NCBI RefSeq assembly: GCF_027111275.1
Contig: NZ_CP114286.1
Coordinates: 3,706,501-3,770,500 of the forward strand
Source: Flavobacterium luteolum
GTDB taxonomy: Bacteria > Bacteroidota > Bacteroidia > Flavobacteriales > Flavobacteriaceae
Length of the DNA: 64,000 nucleotides
Direction: 5' to 3'
The notes beneath the pieces were generated by a model. That model was not told where the DNA came from. It was given only the letters and a program-made list of their open reading frames with translations, and did no database searches. Below, in pieces: positions 7,751 to 16,127 of the stretch (position 1 is its first letter; every line of letters starts with the position of its first letter). Position numbers and translations under genes: made by a program.

Positions 7751-8575
7751 TTATTTTTTATGTTCTTTTAAAATTCGGTTTACTTCATTGACTAAAAGCG
7801 GAAAGCCAGGTTCTGTCATTCCATGTCCGTAACCGTCTAATTCATATAATTTAGTTTGAGTATGTCCAACCAGTTTCATCATTCTGGCCATATACGCGTT
7901 TTCCTCGTAACGCCCAAGCATTTCTAGTTCGCGATCTCCAGTAATTAATAACATTGGCGGAGCATCGGCACGAACATGGTATAAAGGAGCAAAAGCATCA
8001 ATTGTAGGCTGTTTTTCAGGAATGCCGTTTTCTTTTCTAATCTCAAAATGCGTAATGCATTGTCCGCTAAACGGAATAAGGCCAGCAATCTGATTGGCAT
8101 CAATGTTTTCTTTTTGAAGATATTTTTTATCCAGACCAATCATCATTCCTAAATATCCTCCAGCAGAGTGTCCAGAAACAAAAATTAAAGATTTATCCCC
8201 ACCATAATTTGCAATATTATTGAAAGTCCATGCAACCGCTGCGGCTGCATCTTCAATTGCTTTTTCAGCTTTCGCTTTTGGAGATAATCTGTAATTAACA
8301 CCAATAATAGCAAAACCTTTGTTTTTTAAAGCTTCAGGAATTTCTTTGTTTCCGCCAGTTAATCCGCCGCCGTGAAACCAAACTATTGTTGCAAATCCAG
8401 TTTTATTTTTTGGATAATAAATATCTAGAACACATCTTTCGTTGATGTATTTATCGGTTTTGTTTACAGCTGCACTGTAATATTGAATGTTGCTTTTTGT
8501 TTCGTATTCTAAATTTTGGGCAGATAGCGAAATTCCGTAAAGGAAGAAACTTAGGAGAATAATTAATTTTTTCAT
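7751..8575 (-). CDS. Secreted alpha/beta hydrolase, carboxylesterase/BD-FAE-like
   Basis: The start at ATG 8575 gives MKKLIILLSFFLYGISLSAQ, a clean signal peptide; a longer frame to 8638 adds 21 residues in front and is unlikely. The mature protein has TIVWFHGGGLTGG (oxyanion hole), the elbow SGHSAGGY, an acid in ITGDREL and His in DGYGHGM, the arrangement of the HSL-like and feruloyl-esterase-like hydrolases. It should be exported to the periplasm or beyond and cleave an ester. The RBBP9-like gene follows in the same direction. Confidence 0.85.
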   Translation of the reverse strand: MKKLIILLSFFLYGISLSAQNLEYETKSNIQYYSAAVNKTDKYINERCVLDIYYPKNKTGFATIVWFHGGGLTGGNKEIPEALKNKGFAIIGVNYRLSPKAKAEKAIEDAAAAVAWTFNNIANYGGDKSLIFVSGHSAGGYLGMMIGLDKKYLQKENIDANQIAGLIPFSGQCITHFEIRKENGIPEKQPTIDAFAPLYHVRADAPPMLLITGDRELEMLGRYEENAYMARMMKLVGHTQTKLYELDGYGHGMTEPGFPLLVNEVNRILKEHKK

Positions 8576-8672
8576 CAGAAGTAAAGTGTAATTTGAAAAA
8601 TTGTTAGAAGTAAAAGGTGCATGAATCGTACGTCTCACATTTTACAATTCACATCTCGAAACATAAATATAT

Positions 8673-8706
8673 AAAAAAAGTCCAAAATGCATAACAAATT
8701 GGACTT
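8673..8706 (-). terminator. Terminator of the PUR-family gene
   Basis: AGTCCAA and TTGGACT flank a 13-base loop; on the minus strand the hairpin is followed by seven T residues. Confidence 0.75.
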
Positions 8707-8731
8707 CTACTTTATGTAGATGATTTTGGAT

Positions 8732-9115
8732 TTAAATATCATCAAAATCAATATCTGTAAAACTAGATCTTTGGCTTTCACTCTTTTCAGAGCTATATTC
8801 TTTTTTAAAATCTTTTTGGTGTCTTTCAGAAATTACTTCTTCGCCTTTGTGGTTTAAAACATAAGAAGTCATTTCTTCTAATATTTCAGAGAAAGCACTA
8901 AAATCTTCTTTGTATAAGTAGATTTTGTGTTTTTTGAAGTGAAAAGAACCATCTTCTTCAGTAAATTTTTTGCTTTCTGTAATCGTGATATAATAATCAT
9001 CAGCTTTGGTAGCTCTCACATCAAAGAAATAAGTTCTTCTTCCTGCGCGTAATACTTTAGAAAAAATCTCTTCTTTTTCTAACATGTCATTTTCTCTCAT
9101 AATACGTTCTATCAT
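8732..9115 (-). CDS. PUR-family (DUF3276) nucleic-acid-binding protein
   Basis: The 127-residue protein contains the conserved block EEIFSKVLRAGRRTYFFDV and DYYITITESKK, typical of the bacterial PUR-alpha-like domain widespread in Bacteroidota. Such domains bind single-stranded DNA or RNA through a beta-sheet face. The C-terminal 30 residues are charged and low in complexity, ending in SSFTDIDFDDI. It is a small cytoplasmic protein between a secreted hydrolase and an ABC exporter, all on the minus strand, with its own terminator. The true start may be a few residues inside (Met6 or Met11). Confidence 0.85.
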   Translation of the reverse strand: MIERIMRENDMLEKEEIFSKVLRAGRRTYFFDVRATKADDYYITITESKKFTEEDGSFHFKKHKIYLYKEDFSAFSEILEEMTSYVLNHKGEEVISERHQKDFKKEYSSEKSESQRSSFTDIDFDDI

Positions 9116-9168
9116 TTTTGGAATTAATAGTACTCAAAAATCATAAAAAATTATCTATTACGCAACAA

Positions 9169-10947
9169 TTAAAGTAATTCTTTTTCCGAAAGTTGTTTTA
9201 AATATAACGATGCATAATAACCTTCTTGATTTATTAATTGATTATGAGAACCTTGTTGAATTATCTTACCATCTTCAAGTATAATAATTTTATCTGCATT
9301 CTTGGCAGATGATACTCGATGACTTACAATTATGGTTGTTTTGTCTTTAGAAATTTCGAACAAATTATTCAAAATCATTTCTTCGGTTTCTGTATCAACA
9401 GCAGACAGGCAATCGTCAAAAAGTAAAATCGCTGGGTTTTTAATAATGGCTCTCGCAATAGAAACACGCTGTTTTTGTCCGCCCGAAAGTGTAATTCCTC
9501 TTTCGCCTAAAACAGTGTCGTACTGTTTGTTAAAGGCGATAATATTGTCGTGAACGACTGCATTTTTAGCAGCTTCGATTACCTCTTCGTCAGTTGCATT
9601 TTGATTTCCGAATTTGATATTGTTTTTAATCGTATCCGAAAATAAGAAGGCATCCTGAGGTACGATTCCAATATTATTTCGAAGATCATTTAAGTTTAAA
9701 GTACTGATTTCGTTTCCGTCAATTTTAACTGCGCCTTCTGTAACATCGTACAATCTCGAAATCAAAGAAAGAATAGTCGATTTTCCAGAACCTGTTTTTC
9801 CGAGGATGGCCAATGTTTCTCCTTTTTTTACTGTAAAAGAAACATTTTTTAAAGCTTCAATGTTGGTGTCATCATAAGTGAAAGAAACATTTTCGAAAGA
9901 GATGTTTCCTTGGATTTCTGAAGTGTTTTGGTTATTGTTTTTAATTTCTGGTTCAATTTTCAAGAATTCATTCAAGCGTTTTTGAGAAGCTTCTGCTTCC
10001 TGCACCATAGATGAAACCCATCCTAAAGAAGCAACTGGCCACGTCAGCATGTTTACATATAAAATAAATTCTGCGATGGTTCCAATATTAGGAATGCTTC
10101 CATTAATATACATTACACCTCCAAAATATATTACAACCAAATTACTGATTCCGATAAGGGCAATCATTAAAGGCCCAAATAAAGATTGTACTCTTGCTAG
10201 ACTCAAACTTTTACGTTTGCTTTCTTCAGCCAAATCAACCATATTATTTTGATGCTGATTTTCTAAAGAATACGCTTTTATAACCCGAATTCCTGAAAAT
10301 ATTTCTTGTGTAAAACTCGAAACCTTAGAAAGATATTGTTGGAACGTCGTGCTTCGTTTATTGATTTCAGAACTTAATTTAAAAATGCAATACGAAAGAA
10401 TCGGCAAAGGCAGTATAGTATATAAGGTAAGAAGCGGCGATACATTATACATATATAATATGACAATCGCGAAACGGATAGCTGTATTTATAGTATACAT
10501 TACTGCCGGCCCAACATACATACGAACTTTTGAAACGTCTTCGCTAATACGGTTCATCAAATCTCCAGTTCTATTTTGTTTGTAGAAATTTTGCGAAAGG
10601 TTCTCATATTGTCTAAAAACTTCATTTTTTAGATCAAATTCAATATGGCGAGACATTACAATTAAGGTCTGACGCATTAAAAAGGTTAAAAATCCAGCTA
10701 CAATGGTTGTTCCAATAATAAGTAGCACATTATGAATGAGATCCTGACGAAAAGATGCGATTACTATTTCCGATTTTTGCTCTGCAGCAGATAATTTGTC
10801 AAAATTCTCTATAGCGTTTAAAGACTTGCTGATCAGTTTTGGAGTAAATAGAGAAAATATTTGTGCGATTATGGTGATTAAAATACCAAGCGAGAAACTG
10901 TATTTATATTTAATGAAATATTTGTTTAAATAGCTTAATTCTTTCAT
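9169..10947 (-). CDS. ABC exporter half-transporter, MsbA/multidrug type
   Basis: The 592-residue protein has an N-terminal membrane domain with six helices (about 1-320) and a nucleotide-binding domain (about 345-585). The Walker A motif is [11 protein letters not shown], the signature LSGGQKQR, and the switch His lies in TTIIVSHR. The Walker B end reads ILLFDDCLSAVD, so the usual catalytic Glu is Asp, as in the degenerate site of some heterodimeric exporters. It is an inner-membrane lipid or drug exporter working as a dimer. No partner half-transporter lies next to it. Confidence 0.9.
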   Translation of the reverse strand: MKELSYLNKYFIKYKYSFSLGILITIIAQIFSLFTPKLISKSLNAIENFDKLSAAEQKSEIVIASFRQDLIHNVLLIIGTTIVAGFLTFLMRQTLIVMSRHIEFDLKNEVFRQYENLSQNFYKQNRTGDLMNRISEDVSKVRMYVGPAVMYTINTAIRFAIVILYMYNVSPLLTLYTILPLPILSYCIFKLSSEINKRSTTFQQYLSKVSSFTQEIFSGIRVIKAYSLENQHQNNMVDLAEESKRKSLSLARVQSLFGPLMIALIGISNLVVIYFGGVMYINGSIPNIGTIAEFILYVNMLTWPVASLGWVSSMVQEAEASQKRLNEFLKIEPEIKNNNQNTSEIQGNISFENVSFTYDDTNIEALKNVSFTVKKGETLAILGKTGSGKSTILSLISRLYDVTEGAVKIDGNEISTLNLNDLRNNIGIVPQDAFLFSDTIKNNIKFGNQNATDEEVIEAAKNAVVHDNIIAFNKQYDTVLGERGITLSGGQKQRVSIARAIIKNPAILLFDDCLSAVDTETEEMILNNLFEISKDKTTIIVSHRVSSAKNADKIIILEDGKIIQQGSHNQLINQEGYYASLYLKQLSEKELL

Positions 10948-11093
10948 TTTTTTAAGAAATATGATATTGAATTGTTTTGGATTTAAGAATTATTGTTAAA
11001 TAAAATTATAATAATTTGCGATTTAATCAAAACAATTAGATTGTAATATTGTTATTTTAAAGATAAAAAATTAGCACATGTGTATTTTTTAAT

Positions 11094-11101
11094 TATGTTT
11101 G
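11094..11101 (+). promoter_or_regulatory. -7 box of the amino acid dehydrogenase gene
   Basis: TATGTTTG fits TAnnTTTG and gives a leader of about 45 bases. No clear -33 TTG is seen. Confidence 0.4.
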
Positions 11102-11151
11102 AGTTGTCTTTTTGACGAATTCATAATTTTAACCTAATTAATACTAGCGCT

Positions 11152-12258
11152 ATGGATGCAACTTTCGCAACTGGAAAGGAACTTCAAAAAATGGATCCTG
11201 TTTTTGGTCAATTATCTTTTGACGATCACGAACAAATTGTATTTTGCAATGACAAAGATACAGGTTTAAAAGCAATTATTGGTATTCATAATTCGGTTAT
11301 GGGGCCAGCTTTGGGAGGAACCAGAATGTGGAATTATAACACAGAATGGGAAGCTTTAAACGATGTTTTACGTCTTTCTAGAGGTATGACGTTTAAATCT
11401 GCTATTACTGGACTTAATATTGGTGGAGGTAAAGCCGTTATTATTGGCGATGCTAAAACTCAGAAAACGCCTGAATTAATGCGTAAGTTTGGTGAATTCG
11501 TTCACTCATTAAGCGGAAGATATATTACTGCTGAGGATGTCGGAATGGAAACTAAAGACATGGACACAGTAAGAGATGTAACGCCTTATGTTACGGGTAT
11601 TTCTGAAGAAAGAGGTGGTTCTGGAAACCCTTCTCCAGTTACTGCTTACGGAGTTTACTTAGGTATGAAAGCTGCTGCTAAAAGTCAGTTTGGAACTGAT
11701 GTTTTAGATGGTAAAAAAGTTTTGGTACAAGGAATTGGACACGTGGGTGAAACTTTGGTTGATTATTTAACTAAAGAAGGAGCACAGGTGACTATTACCG
11801 ATATTAACGAAGAAAAATTATATCAAGTAGCTTCAAAATACAATGCTGCAATTTATACTGGAGAAGATTTGTATACTGCAGATGTTGATATCTACGCACC
11901 GTGTGCAATGGGAGCAACAATTAATGATGCTACAGTAGACAAAATTAAAGCTAAAGTTATTGCTGGTGCAGCAAACAATCAATTAGCAGATGAGAATGTT
12001 CATGGTGCAAGATTACAAGAAAGAGGAATTTTATATGCTCCAGATTTCTTGATCAACGCTGGTGGAATTATCAATGTTTATGCTGAATTAGCAAACTACG
12101 GTAAAGCTGAAATTATGAGCAAAACAGAAAATATCTATAATACTACTTTAGAAATCATAGATTTTGCAGCTAAAAATAATATTACAACGCATAAAGCGGC
12201 ACTTACAATTGCTCAAAACCGTATCGATCAAAGAAGAATCGAGAACGCTAAGAAGTAA
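11152..12258 (+). CDS. Leucine/branched-chain amino acid dehydrogenase
   Basis: The 368-residue length fits leucine and valine dehydrogenases. The catalytic Lys is in GLNIGGGKAVIIGD, the N-terminal substrate domain has GPALGGTRMW, and the NAD-binding domain begins VLVQGIGHVGETLVDYL. These enzymes oxidatively deaminate branched-chain amino acids to 2-oxo acids with NAD. The HMG-CoA lyase gene 14 kb away serves a later step of leucine breakdown, although the two are not linked in an operon. A terminator follows. Phenylalanine dehydrogenase is a less likely alternative. Confidence 0.9.
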   Translation: MDATFATGKELQKMDPVFGQLSFDDHEQIVFCNDKDTGLKAIIGIHNSVMGPALGGTRMWNYNTEWEALNDVLRLSRGMTFKSAITGLNIGGGKAVIIGDAKTQKTPELMRKFGEFVHSLSGRYITAEDVGMETKDMDTVRDVTPYVTGISEERGGSGNPSPVTAYGVYLGMKAAAKSQFGTDVLDGKKVLVQGIGHVGETLVDYLTKEGAQVTITDINEEKLYQVASKYNAAIYTGEDLYTADVDIYAPCAMGATINDATVDKIKAKVIAGAANNQLADENVHGARLQERGILYAPDFLINAGGIINVYAELANYGKAEIMSKTENIYNTTLEIIDFAAKNNITTHKAALTIAQNRIDQRRIENAKK

Positions 12259-12301
12259 TTAAGTGTTCAGTGTTCACTTTTTTAAGTGTTCAGTCTTAAA
12301 G

Positions 12302-12340
12302 TCTCAGTTTGCAGTTTATTCTGTAACTGAGATTTTTTTT
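12302..12340 (+). terminator. Terminator of the amino acid dehydrogenase gene
   Basis: TCTCAGTT pairs with AACTGAGA around a 16-base loop and is followed by a run of eight T. Confidence 0.75.
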
Positions 12341-12373
12341 GTGAATGTTTGGCACTGTTCACTAAAAACTAAT

Positions 12374-12435
12374 CTGACCACTATAAATAGAGACTGACCA
12401 CTAAATCCTGAAAACTGACCACTAAAAAGACCACT
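12374..12435. repeat. CTGACCACTA direct repeats upstream of nusB
   Basis: CTGACCACTA occurs at 12374, 12394 and 12415, followed by a partial GACCACT at 12429. The steps are 20, 21 and about 12 bases. The array ends about 40 bases before the nusB -7 box. Confidence 0.6.
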
Positions 12436-12473
12436 TTTTTACGAATTAATTTTAAAATACGCATCAAAAGTTA

Positions 12474-12481
12474 TACTTTTG
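12474..12481 (+). promoter_or_regulatory. -7 box of nusB
   Basis: TACTTTTG fits TAnnTTTG and precedes the GTG start by 28 bases. Confidence 0.5.
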
Positions 12482-12509
12482 CAGACTAATTTTTAAATGT
12501 TCTTACACG

Positions 12510-13454
12510 GTGGTAAATAGAAGACACATACGCGTTAAAGTAATGCAATCCATTTATGCAATGCACCAAAGCGGTTCTGATAATATGGAAAAAGAAGAAA
12601 AATTTCTTTTTTATAGCATAGATAATATTCAGGACTTATATCTTATAATGCTTTCTTCATTGATAGAAATTTGCAAAAAAGAAGCTGTCTATTTGCATCT
12701 GTCAAGTAAAAAACACCTTGCTACTGCAGCAGAACGTAATCCGAACGAAAAGTTCATCAAAAACAAAATCTTCCAACTTTTAGCGGAAAGTAATTCTCTT
12801 AGCATTGCTTTAGAAAATCGTAAGATCAATAACTGGTCTTTAAACGATGATTATATCATTTTGCTTTTAAATGATGTTAAAGCAAGCGATATCTACAAAA
12901 AATACATGAGCAATAACGTAAATACGTTTGAAGAAGACAGACAATTTATAATTGATTTGTTTGAAAATGTTATTGTGCCAAACGAAAAATTATATGAGTA
13001 TTTAGAGGATGATAAATTAACTTGGGTTGATGATATTCCGGTTGTAAATACGCATATTGTTAAACAATTGAAAGCTATCAAAACCGAAGATCCAGACGAT
13101 TTTAGAGTGCCAAAATTGTATAAAGATGTTGAAGATAAAGATTTTGCTAAAGATTTGTTTAGAAGAACAATTTTAAATGAAACTGCTTTTGCAAAAGAAT
13201 ACGAGGATAAAACACCAAATTGGGACAGCGATCGTATTGCCGAAATTGATACTATTATCCTAAAAATGGCAATTTGCGAGTTTATTAAATTCCCTTCAAT
13301 TCCAGTAAAAGTAACTCTTAACGAATATTTAGAAATTGCAAAAGAGTATTCTACACCAAAAAGTAGTATTTTTATCAACGGAATTTTAGATAATCTTGTT
13401 AAGGAACTGACTGCCAATAAAAAAATGGTAAAAGTAGGAAGAGGGTTAATGTAA
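12510..13454 (+). CDS. nusB: Transcription antitermination factor NusB, long Bacteroidota form
   Basis: The start is GTG, giving VNRRHIRVKVMQSIYAM at the N-terminus, the usual opening of Bacteroidota NusB. The protein has 314 residues, about twice the length of enterobacterial NusB. The extra part lies in the middle, and the canonical C-terminal NusB core is recognisable near the end (ILKMAICEFIKFPSIPVKVTLNEYLEIAKEYS, given here in two parts: ILKMAICEFIKF and VTLNEYLEIAKEYS). NusB with S10 binds boxA RNA for rRNA antitermination. The yajC gene lies 110 bases downstream on the same strand and is probably in the same unit. Confidence 0.92.
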   Translation: MVNRRHIRVKVMQSIYAMHQSGSDNMEKEEKFLFYSIDNIQDLYLIMLSSLIEICKKEAVYLHLSSKKHLATAAERNPNEKFIKNKIFQLLAESNSLSIALENRKINNWSLNDDYIILLLNDVKASDIYKKYMSNNVNTFEEDRQFIIDLFENVIVPNEKLYEYLEDDKLTWVDDIPVVNTHIVKQLKAIKTEDPDDFRVPKLYKDVEDKDFAKDLFRRTILNETAFAKEYEDKTPNWDSDRIAEIDTIILKMAICEFIKFPSIPVKVTLNEYLEIAKEYSTPKSSIFINGILDNLVKELTANKKMVKVGRGLM

Positions 13455-13564
13455 AAGTTTGAAATAAGCAATTTTAAAATTTCAAATTCCAACTGCTTTG
13501 TCTCTCTGAGCGAAGTCGAAGAGCCAAAAAAGAATTAAATATAAATCAAAAATAAATTTAAATT

Positions 13565-13840
13565 ATGGGACAATTAACTCAATTTGCGCCATTTCTATTG
13601 ATGTTTGTGGTAATCTATTTCTTCATGATTAGACCACAGCAAAAAAGAGCAAAAAACGAAAAAGAATTTGAAAGCAGCCTAAAAGTAGGTGATAAAATAG
13701 TTACAAAAAGTGGTTTCCACGGTAAAATCGCTGAATTAGCAGAAACTACTGTTGTAATCGAAACAATGTCTGGAAAATTAAAATTAGAGCGTTCTGCTAT
13801 TTCTTTAGAATTGAGCGCTGCTTTGAATAAAAAAGCGTAA
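13565..13840 (+). CDS. yajC: Preprotein translocase subunit YajC
   Basis: This 91-residue protein has one N-terminal transmembrane helix (about 6-24) followed by the family block MIRPQQKRAKNEKEFE and a small beta domain with GDKIVTKSGFHGKIAEL. YajC associates with SecDF at the Sec translocon. Position after nusB is common in Bacteroidota. A terminator follows within 60 bases. Confidence 0.95.
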   Translation: MGQLTQFAPFLLMFVVIYFFMIRPQQKRAKNEKEFESSLKVGDKIVTKSGFHGKIAELAETTVVIETMSGKLKLERSAISLELSAALNKKA

Positions 13841-13860
13841 ATTTTAAATTACAATATTTT

Positions 13861-13900
13861 AAAAATCCCAAATTCCAAAATGGAGTTTGGGATTTTTTTT
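13861..13900 (+). terminator. Terminator of the nusB-yajC unit
   Basis: AAAATCCCAAA and TTTGGGATTTTT form a stem with TCC/GGA pairing inside and a tail of eight T. Confidence 0.8.
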
Positions 13901-13920
13901 TGTTTTTATTCACGGTAATC

Positions 13921-14022
13921 TTGTCATCCTGACGAAGGAAGGATCACGCAAGAAACTCCATACAGTATGTCTTCAATCTTTGTCGATTCTCGCGTGTGAT
14001 CCTTCCTTCGTCAGGATGACAA
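13921..14022. repeat. REP-like palindromic element A
   Basis: Two perfect 27-base inverted arms (13921-13947 and 13996-14022) begin TTGTCATCCTGACGAAGG. The 48-base centre, with ACTCCATACAGTATGTCTTC, is similar to the centre of element B at 30570-30675. The element lies between convergent genes and has no coding potential of its own. Confidence 0.75.
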
Positions 14023-14028
14023 AAAAGA

Positions 14029-14067
14029 AAAACCTTTGTCAAAGTTTAAAACTTTGACAAAGGTTTT
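14029..14067. terminator. Perfect 19-bp inverted repeat, probable bidirectional terminator
   Basis: AAAACCTTTGTCAAAGTTT (14029-14047) is perfectly inverted at 14049-14067, with one base between the arms. A runs and T runs at the two ends suit termination both ways between yajC and the YdeI-like gene. A half copy, CTTTGTCAAAGTT, occurs at 30547-30559 beside element B. Confidence 0.65.
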
Positions 14068-14143
14068 CATATTGTTTCGTTCTTCGACTTCGCTCAGAAT
14101 GACAACAGTTTTAGAATTTGGATTTTAAATATTAAAACTTAAA

Positions 14144-14764
14144 CTACCTGTATTTATCATTCAATCCAACATTTGCCAAAATCATCGGAATCACTTTTTC
14201 GATTCTTGAAATTTTCGTTTTTTCCTGTTTAGCCGTTTCGATATATTCTAAAAACTCATATTGTTTGTAAGGAGAAAATTTTTCAAATGCTTCTTTTAAA
14301 GCTGGATTTTGAATCATTTCTTTTTCTAAAAGCTCAGATACAATAGCTTCTTTTTTAGAAGGTTTAATGACTTTTCCTTGTTTTTCGTTTTCAATCGCTT
14401 CATGAATGTATTCTAAAACTTCTTTTTCGTTTACTTCCTCTTTTGAAGTAAAACGCCATTGGCGCATCGATTTTGTTTTGTCTTCTTGAGCGTTGATAAG
14501 TCTCTTTTTTTCATCTTTCAGAAAAACACCGTTTAGAAACCAAATGGCAAAATAATTTTTGAAACCTCCGATTCCGATAACATTTTTTTTGTTGTAGACA
14601 TATATAGGCCCTCCCCATTTTATGGTTTCGACCAGTTCTGTTTTGTCAATAATTGATTTCAGGAAAAGAAGTTCTTCTTCCCATTGATTGACTTTGTCCC
14701 AAACGTGTTTTTTGTCAGAATTCGGTTCCACTTTATCTTTTTCTTTTAGATTTTTCTGGTACAT
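14144..14764 (-). CDS. YdeI/OmpD-associated family protein (DUF1801 plus YdeI C-terminal domain)
   Basis: Started at ATG 14764 the protein has 206 residues. The N-terminal domain carries [13 protein letters not shown] and [16 protein letters not shown], the DUF1801 pattern, and the C-terminal half carries [23 protein letters not shown] (quoted up to FSPYKQY), typical of YdeI-like proteins. Some relatives are named bacteriocin-protection proteins, but the mechanism is unknown. The start overlaps the end of pepT by 32 bases, with an AGGA ribosome site inside pepT, so the two genes are translationally linked. It is cytoplasmic. Confidence 0.82.
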   Translation of the reverse strand: MYQKNLKEKDKVEPNSDKKHVWDKVNQWEEELLFLKSIIDKTELVETIKWGGPIYVYNKKNVIGIGGFKNYFAIWFLNGVFLKDEKKRLINAQEDKTKSMRQWRFTSKEEVNEKEVLEYIHEAIENEKQGKVIKPSKKEAIVSELLEKEMIQNPALKEAFEKFSPYKQYEFLEYIETAKQEKTKISRIEKVIPMILANVGLNDKYR

Positions 14765-16010
14765 CAAAAATTCCTGGAATAGCAGTAAGTTCAGCAATTT
14801 TTACAATTACATCAGTAGCTTTCTGAATGCTTTCTGCAGGCACATATTCGTATTTTCCATGGAAGTTATGTCCGCCAGCAAAAATGTTCGGACAAGGCAA
14901 TCCCATAAATGACAATTGCGAACCGTCAGTTCCACCACGAATTGGTTTAATGATTGGTTTTATGCTCAATTCTCTCATTGCTTTTTCGGCAATATCTACA
15001 ATATATTTTACAGGTAGAACCTTTTCTTTCATATTGTAATATTGATCTTTTACTTCAGCGATCACAATATCTTCGCCAAATTTCTTTGCGAATTTTTTAT
15101 TGAATTGTTTAGCCAGTTTATAAATCAATTCTTTTCGTTTTTCGAATTTCTTTCTGTTGTGATCGCGAATAATCAATTCTAAAACTGTTTCTTCAATATT
15201 TCCTTTGATATGATGCACATGGAAGAAACCTTCATAGCCTTTAGTTTCTTGTGGAGTTTGGCCTTTTGGAAGTTCATTGATAAAGTCGTTTGCCAAAAGC
15301 ATAGAATTGATCATTTTTCCTTTAGCATAACCTGGGTGAACGCTTTTTCCTTTAAAAGTAATTTTAGCTCCAGCTGCATTAAAATTTTCATATTCTAATT
15401 CACCAATCTGGCTTCCGTCCATTGTGTAAGCCCATTGCGCTCCGAATTTTTCAACATCAAAATGATGCGCTCCACGTCCGATTTCTTCATCTGGAGTAAA
15501 TCCAATTCTGATTTTCCCGTGTTTAATTTCAGGATGCTGAATCAGGTATTCCATTGCCGAAACGATTTCTGTAATTCCAGCTTTGTCATCAGCTCCTAAT
15601 AAAGTTGTTCCGTCAGTTGTAATGATGGTTTGACCTTTATATTGCAATAAATCTTTAAAATAATCAGGAGATAAAACAATGTTTTTCTCAGCGTTCAAAA
15701 CGATATCTTTTCCGTTGTAATTTTCAACAATTTGCGGTTTTACATTTGCTCCGCTAAAGTCTGGCGAAGTATCAAAGTGAGAAACAAAACCAATCGTTGG
15801 TACTTCATGATCAACATTACTTGGAAGTGTTGCCATGATGTAAGCTTTGTCATCTATAGTTACCTCTTCAAGTCCAATTGCTTTAAGTTCTTCAACTAAT
15901 TTATTGGCAAGGTTCCATTGTTTTTGTGTGCTTGGAGTGGTTTGTGAATTTGGATCCGATTCAGTATCAATTGTTACATAACTGATAAAACGATCTATGA
16001 TATGTTGCAT
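14733..16010 (-). CDS. pepT: Peptidase T (tripeptide aminopeptidase, M20B)
   Basis: The 425-residue protein shows the di-zinc M20 ligands in order: [11 protein letters not shown] (about 78-88), [10 protein letters not shown], the Glu pair PDEEIGRG, the Asp in YTMDGS and the late His in [11 protein letters not shown]. The residues [13 protein letters not shown] are typical of PepT. It removes N-terminal residues from tripeptides in the cytoplasm. It is about 12-15 residues longer at the C-terminus than usual PepT, and this extension ([11 protein letters not shown]) coincides with the overlap with the YdeI-like gene. Confidence 0.95.
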   Translation of the reverse strand: MQHIIDRFISYVTIDTESDPNSQTTPSTQKQWNLANKLVEELKAIGLEEVTIDDKAYIMATLPSNVDHEVPTIGFVSHFDTSPDFSGANVKPQIVENYNGKDIVLNAEKNIVLSPDYFKDLLQYKGQTIITTDGTTLLGADDKAGITEIVSAMEYLIQHPEIKHGKIRIGFTPDEEIGRGAHHFDVEKFGAQWAYTMDGSQIGELEYENFNAAGAKITFKGKSVHPGYAKGKMINSMLLANDFINELPKGQTPQETKGYEGFFHVHHIKGNIEETVLELIIRDHNRKKFEKRKELIYKLAKQFNKKFAKKFGEDIVIAEVKDQYYNMKEKVLPVKYIVDIAEKAMRELSIKPIIKPIRGGTDGSQLSFMGLPCPNIFAGGHNFHGKYEYVPAESIQKATDVIVKIAELTAIPGIFDVPEKSKRKR

Positions 16011-16026
16011 TTTTTTAGATTTTTAG

Positions 16027-16034
16027 CAAATATA
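16027..16034 (-). promoter_or_regulatory. -7 box of pepT
   Basis: The minus strand reads TATATTTG 17 bases before the ATG, leaving a leader of only about ten bases. Confidence 0.5.
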
Positions 16035-16080
16035 GAAAATTTTTCTGCTACGAAATTTAGCTTTCCATATCTGAATTAAT

Positions 16081-16110
16081 AAAAAAAGGGATTCGTTGTC
16101 GAATCCCTTT
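16081..16110 (-). terminator. Terminator of the formylglycine-generating enzyme gene
   Basis: AAAGGGATTCG and CGAATCCCTTT form an 11-bp stem around TTGT; on the minus strand seven T residues follow. Confidence 0.85.
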
Positions 16111-16127
16111 CTAGTATTTTAAGTTTG

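Noticed and set aside
10948..11151. Small gene between the ABC exporter and the dehydrogenase
   Set aside because: No frame with a start, ribosome site and plausible composition is present; only promoter sequence is seen.
12893..13492. 199-codon minus-strand frame over nusB
   Set aside because: It is fully antisense to a clear NusB gene and its translation is a compositional shadow.
14144..14764. Bacteriocin immunity system
   Set aside because: Only a family nickname supports this; no bacteriocin or transport gene is nearby.
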